Shown here one piece after another: positions 54,274 to 62,454 of a stretch of DNA of 64,000 nucleotides; the stretch's first letter is position 1, and each line of letters begins with the position of its first letter. Source of the DNA: Thinopyrum elongatum. Taxonomy: Eukaryota > Streptophyta > Magnoliopsida > Poales > Poaceae. The translations under genes and the position numbers were made by a program. The notes below the pieces were generated by a model that searched no databases, was not told where the DNA came from, and was given only the letters and a program-made list of their open reading frames with translations. The stretch lies in assembly GCA_011799875.1 (NCBI GenBank), contig CM022302.1, forward strand, positions 186,364,942 through 186,428,941. The letters are read 5' to 3'.

Positions 54274-57200
54274 ATGGCTCGCAACACCGCGTTCAACTTA
54301 GGCCCATTGTTAGAGAAAGAGAAGTTAACTGCGACTGGAAACAACTATGCAGACTGGGTCTGCAACCTGAGGATTGTCCTCAGGAGCGCTAAGAAACTGT
54401 ATGTGCTTGAAAATGCCCTTCCAGCTAAACCGGCGGCAGAGGCCCCGGAAGATGAACAAAATGTCTGGGCCACTAAGGATGATGATCACAACTTAGTGCA
54501 GTGCCTCATGCTAGCTTGCATGTGTACAGACCTTCAAAAACGTTTTGAATTCCATAAACCCCGTGATATGATCCGGGAATTGGATGCTCTGTACAAGGAA
54601 ACCGCAAAGTCTGAACGATTTGATATCATGAAGGCTTTGATGGATTGCAAGATGGCTGAGGGTAGTTCAGTTGGCGAACATGTGGTCAAAATGATTGGCT
54701 ATGCTGAAAGGCTTAAAACCCTGGAATTTCCACTTCCACCTGGCCATACGATGGACATGTTGCTTTCTTCACTCCCCCCGTCTTACGACGGTTTTGTATT
54801 AAACTACAACATGAGTGGGATGGAGAAGGAACCGGAAGAGGTGCTCGCCATGCTGAAAACTGCAGAAGGAGGACTGCGGAAAAATCGCAAGCAAGTGTTG
54901 CTTGTGAATAAAACCGCCAGTTTGAAAAAGAAGAAAGGCAAGCCAAAGAAGGGCAAGGGCGCCGGTAAGACCGGCTCCCAAAGCAACTCTAAGGGTGGAG
55001 CCAAGAATGAAACTGAGTGCTTCTATTGTAAGGGCACAGGACACTGGAAGGGAAACTGCAAGAAGTATCTGGAAGATAAGAAGTCCGGGAAAACCGGAAA
55101 AGGTATAATTGTTATACAAGTTAATGTCATTGACGTTTTGCTTGCTAGCAAAAATTCTAAGTCTTGGGTATTTGATACCGGATCGGTTGCTCACATTTGC
55201 AACTCGATACAGGGGCTTCAGAAGGTGCGCAAGCTGGCAAAGAATGAAGTCGTGATGCGCGTCGGGAACGGCGCTGGGATCACCGCTCAAGCCGTCGGCA
55301 TTATGCCTCTACGTCTCCCTTCAGGATTTATCTTAGAACTAAGTAACTGTTATTTTGTTCCACTGTTGTGTAGAAACATTATCTCCGGATCATGTTTAGT
55401 ACATGATGGGTATTCGTACAAGTCTGAGAACAATGGTTGTTCACTTTATTGTAAGGATATGTTTTATGGATTTGCACCCATTGTTGGGGGCCTTTTCATA
55501 CTAAATCTTGAATGTGGAAATGATGTCTTTAATGTGAATGCTAAACGCCTTAAGAAGGCTGATACCACCACCACTTTCATGTGGCACTGTTGGCTTGGCC
55601 ACATCGGAAAGAAACGCATGAAAAGACTCCATAAAGATGGAGTTTTACCGTCTTTTGATTTTGAATCATTTGACACATGTGAAGCTTGCTTGATGGGGAA
55701 AATGACCAAGACGCCGTTCACGGGTCATCCTAAACGGGTGGGTGAATTATTGGAAATAATACATAGTGATGTATGTGGTCCAATGAACACAGCCGCACGG
55801 GGTGGGTATTTCTACTTCGTGACTTTTACTGATGATTTAAGTCGGTATGGCTATATCTACTTAATGAAGCATAAGTCGGAAACCTTTGAAAAGTTCAAAG
55901 AATTTCAGAATGAGGTAGAAAATCATCGTGACAAAAAGATTAAGTTTCTGCGGTCTGATCGCGGAGGCGAGTATCTTAGTCATGAGTTTGGCCAACATCT
56001 GAGTGAACGTGGAATCGTTTCACAGCTTACGCCTCCCAGAACTCCACAGCGAAACAGAGTATCGGAAAGACGTAACCGAACCCTGTTGGACATGGTAAGG
56101 TCGATGATGTCCCTTACAAATCTTCCGATATCTTTTTGGGGTCACGCACTAGAAACTGCCGCTTATACACTAAACAAAGCACCGTCAAAATCTGCTGAGA
56201 CGACGCCATATGAGTTATGGTATGGGAAGAAACCCAGTGTGTCGCATCTCAAGATTTTGGGTTGTGAAGCATATGTAAAACGTTTACAGCATCAAAAACT
56301 CGATCCCAGATCAGACAAATGTTACTTTGTAGGTTATCCAAAGGAAACCTTTGGGTATTCCTTCTACCACCCATCCGAGGGCAAAGTGTTTGTCGCAAAA
56401 ACTGGAAGCTTTCTCGAGAAAGAATTTCTCGCTAAAGAAGTGAGTGGGAGGACAGTACAACTTAATGAGATTAGTGAATCTTCGGCAACCGTTGATATGG
56501 CTAAGGAACCGGAAGAGATTCCGCTAATTATCCCTACAACTGAGCCGGAAGTTATCGCATATGATGCGGGGACTTCAAACAATGTTGTAACTGAACCGCG
56601 CAGATCAGGCAGGGCTATCCAGCCACCTGAGTGGTTTCATAACGAAATCTTCATTCTTGAAGACGATGAACCTGCGCACTACAAGGAAGCGATGGCGGGG
56701 CCCAGCTCAAAGGAATGGCATAAGGCCATGAGATCCGAAATGGAATCCATGTACGAAAACCAAGTTTGGAACTTGGAAGAACTTCCAGAAGGCGTAAAGC
56801 CGATTGGTTGTAAATGGATTTTCAAAATGAAGACAGACGCGGATGGTAACATTACTATCCACAAAGCTAGACTTGTCGCGAAAGGGTTCACGCAAGTTCC
56901 AGGAGTGGACTACGATGAGACTTTCTCGCCCGTAGCTATGCTTAGGTCTGTTCGGATATTGCTAGCAATTGCTGCTTATTTCGACTATGAAATATGGCAG
57001 ATGGATGTCAAAACGGCTTTCCTAAATGGAAACCTCAAAGAGGATGTATACATGATACAGCCGAAAGGTTTTGTCATTCATGAGGATGCTGGAAAGGTAT
57101 GCAAACTTCAGAAAGCTATTTATGGTCTGAAGCAAGCATCAAGGAGCTGGAACATTCGTTTTGATGAAGTGGTCAAAGAGTTTGGCTTCATCAGGAATGA

Positions 57201-58239
57201 CGAAGAATCTTGTGTTTACAAGAAGTTTAGTGGGAGCGCAAAAGCATTTCTAATCTTGTATGTGGATGACATATTATTGATTGGAAATGACATGAATTTT
57301 CTTAGCGAAATAAAAGAATCATTGAAGAAAAGGTTTTCAATGAAAGACTTAGGCGAAGCAGCATATGTATTGGGCATCAGAATCTATAGAGATAGATCAA
57401 AACGCCTGATAGCGCTTAGCCAAAGCACGTACATTGACAAGGTGTTGAAAAGGTTCAACATGGAGAACTCCAAGAAAGGCCTACTCCCCATGTCACCTGT
57501 CACAGTGCTTTGCAAGAATCAGAGTCCTCGAACTCTCGAAGAGCGAGTACAAATGAATGATGTTCCATATGCCTCGGCAGTTGGTTCTATTATGTATGCC
57601 ATGCTATGTACAAGACCGGATGTTTCCTATGCGCTAAGTGTTAGCAGCCGGTACCAAAGTGATCCAGGATTGGAACACTGGGCCGCAGTCAAGGGTATTC
57701 TTAAGTACCTCAGACGGACCAAGGATTTACTCCTTGTGTACGGAGGTGATGAAGAGCTCATTGTAAGTGGTTACACTGATGCAGGCTTCATGACTGACCC
57801 AGATGACTTCAAATCTCAATCAGGCTATGTTTTCATGTTGAACGGTGGCGCAGTTGATTGGAAAAGTTCCAAACAAAAGACTGTGGCAGATTCTACGACG
57901 GAGGCGGAGTATGTTGCAGCTTCAGAAGCCTCCAAGGAGGCGGTATGGATCAAGCAATTTCTTGAAGACCTTGGTGTGGTTCCAAGTGCTCTGGACCCGG
58001 TGGAGATCTATTGTGATAATAGTGGTGCCATGGCTCAGGCAAGGGAGCCAAGTTCGCACCATAAGACAAGACATATTCAACGCAAATATAAACGCATTCG
58101 ACATCATGTCGAAGAGGGTTTAGTGAAAGTACGCAAAGTTCACACGGATCTGAATGTGTCAGACCCGATGACGAAGCCTCTACCACGAGCAAAGCATGAG
58201 CAACACCGGATAGCCATTGGTGTTAGGGAAGCCATGTAA
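54274..58239 (+). CDS. gag-pol: Copia Gag-Pol polyprotein, intact
   Basis: 1,321 codons from ATG 54274 (MARNTAFNLGPLLEKEKL) to TAA. The frame is open 10 codons further up, but only from a GTG. Domains, in residues from this ATG: gag about 1-240; CCHC knuckle CFYCKGTGHWKGNC from 249; protease DTG at 301; integrase zinc region H..H..C..C about 440-485; integrase catalytic D499, D562, E598 with 35 residues between the last two, as required; RT about 790-1040 with YVDD from 996; RNase H with D1169, E1212 and D1248. The order protease-integrase-RT-RNase H is diagnostic of Copia. The protein is cut by its own protease and acts in virus-like particles in the cytoplasm, then in the nucleus. Near the integrase Glu, 'PQRNRVSERRN' differs from the usual NGVSERRN, so activity is not certain. 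Confidence 0.95.
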   Translation: MARNTAFNLGPLLEKEKLTATGNNYADWVCNLRIVLRSAKKLYVLENALPAKPAAEAPEDEQNVWATKDDDHNLVQCLMLACMCTDLQKRFEFHKPRDMIRELDALYKETAKSERFDIMKALMDCKMAEGSSVGEHVVKMIGYAERLKTLEFPLPPGHTMDMLLSSLPPSYDGFVLNYNMSGMEKEPEEVLAMLKTAEGGLRKNRKQVLLVNKTASLKKKKGKPKKGKGAGKTGSQSNSKGGAKNETECFYCKGTGHWKGNCKKYLEDKKSGKTGKGIIVIQVNVIDVLLASKNSKSWVFDTGSVAHICNSIQGLQKVRKLAKNEVVMRVGNGAGITAQAVGIMPLRLPSGFILELSNCYFVPLLCRNIISGSCLVHDGYSYKSENNGCSLYCKDMFYGFAPIVGGLFILNLECGNDVFNVNAKRLKKADTTTTFMWHCWLGHIGKKRMKRLHKDGVLPSFDFESFDTCEACLMGKMTKTPFTGHPKRVGELLEIIHSDVCGPMNTAARGGYFYFVTFTDDLSRYGYIYLMKHKSETFEKFKEFQNEVENHRDKKIKFLRSDRGGEYLSHEFGQHLSERGIVSQLTPPRTPQRNRVSERRNRTLLDMVRSMMSLTNLPISFWGHALETAAYTLNKAPSKSAETTPYELWYGKKPSVSHLKILGCEAYVKRLQHQKLDPRSDKCYFVGYPKETFGYSFYHPSEGKVFVAKTGSFLEKEFLAKEVSGRTVQLNEISESSATVDMAKEPEEIPLIIPTTEPEVIAYDAGTSNNVVTEPRRSGRAIQPPEWFHNEIFILEDDEPAHYKEAMAGPSSKEWHKAMRSEMESMYENQVWNLEELPEGVKPIGCKWIFKMKTDADGNITIHKARLVAKGFTQVPGVDYDETFSPVAMLRSVRILLAIAAYFDYEIWQMDVKTAFLNGNLKEDVYMIQPKGFVIHEDAGKVCKLQKAIYGLKQASRSWNIRFDEVVKEFGFIRNDEESCVYKKFSGSAKAFLILYVDDILLIGNDMNFLSEIKESLKKRFSMKDLGEAAYVLGIRIYRDRSKRLIALSQSTYIDKVLKRFNMENSKKGLLPMSPVTVLCKNQSPRTLEERVQMNDVPYASAVGSIMYAMLCTRPDVSYALSVSSRYQSDPGLEHWAAVKGILKYLRRTKDLLLVYGGDEELIVSGYTDAGFMTDPDDFKSQSGYVFMLNGGAVDWKSSKQKTVADSTTEAEYVAASEASKEAVWIKQFLEDLGVVPSALDPVEIYCDNSGAMAQAREPSSHHKTRHIQRKYKRIRHHVEEGLVKVRKVHTDLNVSDPMTKPLPRAKHEQHRIAIGVREAM

Positions 58240-58260
58240 CTGGGTTATGACTCTAGTGCA

Positions 58261-58269
58261 AGTGGGAGT
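58261..58269 (+). promoter_or_regulatory. Polypurine tract of Copia
   Basis: agtgggagt followed by c, then the 3' LTR at 58271. Confidence 0.7.
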
Positions 58270-58270
58270 C

Positions 58271-60392
58271 TGTAGGAGATATGCCCTAGAGGCAGTAACA
58301 ACCGTTATTTTGTATCTCCAAGTTTGTAATGAATGTTTATGTTCCATGCTATAACTGCTATGATTCTCGAGTCTGCAATAACACGAGGCTCGGAGGGAAA
58401 CTCATATGCACGTGTGGTATAATAAACGGTAAAATGTATTCCTGGTCTTGCCTCTAAGACTGGCTCAAGTATTGCATGATGATCCTGTTTTCCTGATCAT
58501 GGGCATGGATGTGCTGGCAATTTTTGAGGTCACATTGTTAGTAGAACACTTGTGTTGAATCAACCCAGATTGATGTTATGCTATGAGTTTCTATCGTTAC
58601 AAGTTTATGGTTCTTAACACAGAGATAGTTAATGTTTGCATAATTCCTTAGACCATGAGAGTATTGAGTTCCTTCGTACTTGCTTTGTGAACTTTGGGGT
58701 TTGTTAAACGTCATCCGTAACTGGGTGGCTATTACGGCGGCTTACGGGTTCACGGAAAAGTATGGCAAGTAACGAGATAGCTCAAGATTGGGATTTGCTC
58801 CTCCGACGATGGAGAGATATTCTCGGGCCCTCTCGGTGTTACGGTATCCATCATCGTCTGGCCAGACACCTTGTGATTTGATCACTGGGATGCCGAAAAC
58901 AAAGAAACGAGAAAAGAGAACAAAACCGGTAACGAGGTAACTTGCATAGTGGACAAATTTGTTGATCCACGGGGATGCAATAAATCTCACCTCGGGTGTT
59001 TGTGACATATCGCGAAGCAACAGGAATAGCACACAGCAACTGGAGGTTCACTCGAATATTCATTCGTGTGGGTATAGGGGTTAATATGGGTGTCCACGGC
59101 TCCGATGTTGATCATTGATCGGAAGGGGTTCCGGGTCATGTCTATACTTCACCGAACCTATAGGGTCACACGCTTAAGGGTCATCTATCTGCTGAATACT
59201 AGACAGGGAGTCTGAGAGAAAATCACCGAAAAAGTTTCGGACACCAAAAAAGTTTCGGACAGCGGAAAAGTTCCGCAGAGAGAACACCGGATGAGTTTCG
59301 GTGAAACTGAAAAGTTGTTTCGGGGTATTCCATTAAGTCAAATTGGTTTCGGGACGCCCCTGATAATTCTTGGAGGGTGCCATAATTATTCTGGAAACTT
59401 TCTGGAATTTTCGGGGATAAAAACCGGAAATGTTTCGGAGCTGCCGGAACCGCTTCAGATGCTTTTTCGCAGATGAAATCACTAATCTGGAATTGTTCCA
59501 GAACGCGTTGAAAATTATTTTAGTGGGTACTAGAAATGTTCTAAGCCCACATAAATATTTTTAGTTCGTACGGACGCTGAAAAATGTCATCGTGAATAGT
59601 GAAAGTGCTTTTTGGGAATTTTTATGGAAAGCACCTTTTGGGAATTTTCCCAAAAGGCTTCTAGAAGCCTTGGGCACTAAGGAAGCCCCCTTGGGGGGCC
59701 CCCCCAAGGGGTGGCCGGCCATGGAGGGTGGAGCTCCATGGAGCTCCACATGGCACTCCTTTTTGCTTTATTCTTTATGTAAATGACATAAAGTGGGGGT
59801 ACTTTTGGTATTTGTGAATGCCAACTTTACCCCTTGGTTTTCCTATAAATAGAGGAGAGTGGGCTGCCCACAAACATCATCCCTTGCTCTCATACACATG
59901 CCATGCATTATCTGGCTTCTTCTCTCCCTCCCACGAAAAGAGTTTCGTAGAGCCGAAAGGCTGTCTGGGTTCCGGCAGGAGCTAGTTCTGGACGGCGAAG
60001 CCCTGCCGGATAGCTGACACCGTATGTGTGCAACCCCATAGAGAGGTCGTAGTTTCGGTCTTTTGCCCGAGGGGCTGTTCGAGTGTCCTCCCGAAGGGCT
60101 GTCCGAGTCTCCGTTCGAGTTTCGAGGGTCCTCCCGAAGGGCTGTCTGCGACATCGTCCGGGGGACTGTCCGACCGCCTCCCGAAGGGCTGTCCGGCGAG
60201 GGAGTACATCCTCGCGGTTGGGAGGTTGTAAATCCTAGCTGCGGGGATCTGCACCAACGATCTCCACCGACTCTTCTTCCGCTGCGCTTCGAGTCGGTAC
60301 GGATCAGATCAAACCTTGTATGCAGTCTCCATAGTGGTCCTGGGCGTGCTCGCTATACCGAAAATTTTTGTTTTCTGTCGTGTTCCCTAACA
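58271..60392 (+). repeat. 3' LTR of Copia
   Basis: 2,122 bp, nearly identical to the 5' LTR. Differences cluster at 58900-58920, 59150, 59290-59390 and 60040-60380. Followed by GGTTC. Confidence 0.95.
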
Positions 60393-60503
60393 GGTTCAAC
60401 TACCGCAACACACAGTAGTTTGAAACACGTTGTCTTAGTGCAGTAAACGAGAGCAGAAGCGAGAAGATGGGTTTGTATCGAAATGATCAATGGGGTTGCT
60501 TGC

Positions 60504-60569
60504 CTGACAGAGTGGTAGTGGAATACTGCCCTTCAGTTGGATACTCGTGAATATCCTCGGAGGCAGAAC
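60504..60569 (-). other. LTR exon-like frame A (Tekay-2)
   Basis: Minus strand: acceptor ..cgtggtag (plus-strand ct at 60570-60571), then 66 bp reading GT + 21 codons + G, then donor CAG|GCAAGC. The predicted peptide is SASEDIHEYPTEGQYSTTTL and one more Ser. The leftover G plus the AC of frame B makes GAC, exactly as in Tekay-1. Confidence 0.5.
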
Positions 60570-60959
60570 CTACCACGAAGAACACATCGAAACACAATCA
60601 TCACATGGCAATATGCAACAATATGATGCATGCTATGACATGGCAAAATGAGTGTGTTTTGGCTAATGCATCTTAGAACAGGTTGGTTTGAGTTCATTTG
60701 AATCAAGGATTCAAATGCAAACCCAAAATAAGAGGTCATATTAGTGCATTAAATTGTTTCATCTAATCAGCAAGGTTAAAGTGTTCTGACAAGCATGAAA
60801 CCAGTACAGATGGAAAGATTGGATTTTTCTGATACAAATTCATATATAATTTGTTTGATTTGGAGTTACGGTTGAATTACTATGAATTTTTGAAGTTTGT
60901 AGTATTTTCTGGAATTTCCTGTATAAAATAAATCCAGAAAAATACTTATTGCGTCAGGG

Positions 60960-61020
60960 TGACGTCAGCAGTTAACGGGGTCGGTCCAGGTCAAACCTGG
61001 CCAGTGGGTCCCGCGTGTCA
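60960..61020 (-). promoter_or_regulatory. TGACGTCA and TTGACC cluster in the Tekay-2 LTR
   Basis: Contains the palindrome TGACGTCA (60960-60967) and, on the minus strand, TTTGACCTGGACC and CTGACACGCGGGACCCAC. The order and spacing resemble the Tekay-1 cluster (GACAGGTGGGACCCAC, TTTGACC, TTGACT, TGACGTCA). Confidence 0.5.
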
Positions 61021-61099
61021 GTGTCATTAGTCTAACTAATTTTTAGTTAGTCCTAATCCTAAGTTAATTAGCAAACGGGTCCCACCTGTCATAGACCCA

Positions 61100-62030
61100 G
61101 GGGGGTCAAACTGGGTCAGTGGGGTCAAACCCGCCGGCGTTTAGCCGCCGGCGAGGCCAGACGCGGCGGGGCAGTGCGGGATTCGTACTCCAGCGACCAA
61201 AACGGCGGCGGAGCACATCTACGTGATGCGGGGAGTGAGCCGCGTCGAGTGGTGGCAGTGGGTGGAGCTGGGGTGGCCGGAAATGACGCCGGCGACGAGC
61301 TGTGCGGCTGCCGAAGTTCGGGCGAGCTCGGGCTCATCGCTAGGGGGCACGGCGAGGTGCGTGGAGTGGTTCTGCGGCTCCTGCGAGTGCGGCGAAGACG
61401 ATGGCGTGCTCAGAATCGAGCCAACGTTGTTGTGGCCACGACGGCGACGTGCAGAGGCGACGGCGGGTGCGGCCGAGCTTGGTGCAGTCGATGCAGGGCT
61501 CGAGAGCGAGAACGGAAAAGATGGGGAGGTAGCTGAGCTCACGGCGGTCACGACAGAGCAGTCGGCGAGGTCGGGGACGAGCCAGAGCAAGCGGGGCGGC
61601 GAAATGGATCTCCGACGACGGGCGTTGAAGACGAGGTCGGTGCGGTGGCTTCAAGGCGAACGAGCGCTCGGGGCTCGGTCTGCTCGACGGAGAGGACGGT
61701 GGCGGAGCTGCTGGACAGGGTGGGGCGACGAGGAGGCGACGGTGGCCGCGGTTACATCGGCGGTGTGGCTACGGCTGCATCGGCCATGGTGTGGAGAGAG
61801 CAAGAGAGAGGTGCAGGGGGGAGGATGAGGTGTCCAGGGGGTCGAGGCAACGACGTGGAGGACGTCCAGGCGTCCAGCGGCTCGAGCGGCAAGCAGCTGG
61901 CGCCGTGGCGAGCTCGCGCACGCCGGCGTCACCTCCCTGCCTGCCTGGCGGGGACGAAGCAGCTGGCTGGCACGGGCCAGCACAATGCTGGGCCGCCAGG
62001 TGGGCCGGCTGGTGGCTTTGCCAGGTAAGT
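61100..62030 (-). other. GC-rich block in the Tekay-2 LTR
   Basis: GC-rich sequence open in several frames on both strands because of composition. It stands in the same place as 7320-8100 of Tekay-1 and is followed, in LTR direction, by the homologous phrase gggtctatgacaggtgggaccc. No protein recognised. Confidence 0.5.
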
Positions 62031-62454
62031 TTGTTTTCCCTTTTATTTCTGTTTTCTTTATTTCTGCAAGTTTGTGGCTTTTCTAAAAATACCTAGGCAC
62101 TTTCAAAAATCACCAAACTGCTCATGCCCACTGTATAGAGTATATCCAACATGGAACATTTCAGTTTGGGATTATTTGGACATTTAAAATATTTACTAGC
62201 ATTTAAATGCCCAAATGCAAGTTACATATGATTTAATTCAATGACCTTATGATGACCTAGAAAAATGTGAACCAGTTTTGGCAGAGGTTCTAATCCAAGA
62301 CAAAAATGATGGACATTTTAGAAGGGCATTTCAGGTTCATTGAAAAAGATTTTAGTAAACCCTAGTTGTTTCCAGGGGGGTGCTGGGGGTTCTATCATCC
62401 CCATTTCAAGTTTCTAGAAAAGTTTAAACATGATGCAACACTCTAATGCATGAA

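Larger units (their letters stand above)
50772..60392 (+). mobile_element. Complete, coding-intact Copia element (Angela/BARE lineage)
   Basis: 9,621 bp with a perfect TSD GGTTC (50767-50771 and 60393-60397), LTRs of 2,123 and 2,122 bp, primer site, one uninterrupted gag-pol frame and a purine tract before the 3' LTR. LTR ends are TGTAGGAGATATGCCCTAGA and ..CCCTAACA. By eye the LTRs differ by about 14 substitutions and one single-base indel (about 0.7%), i.e. a few hundred thousand years at 1.3e-8 per site per year. It is potentially autonomous, the only such element here. Confidence 0.95.

Noticed and set aside
61125..62028. GC-rich frames and a plus-strand CAGGTAAGT donor (62022-62030) in the Tekay-2 LTR
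   Set aside because: The donor is on the strand opposite to the LTR's own direction, and the frames look compositional.
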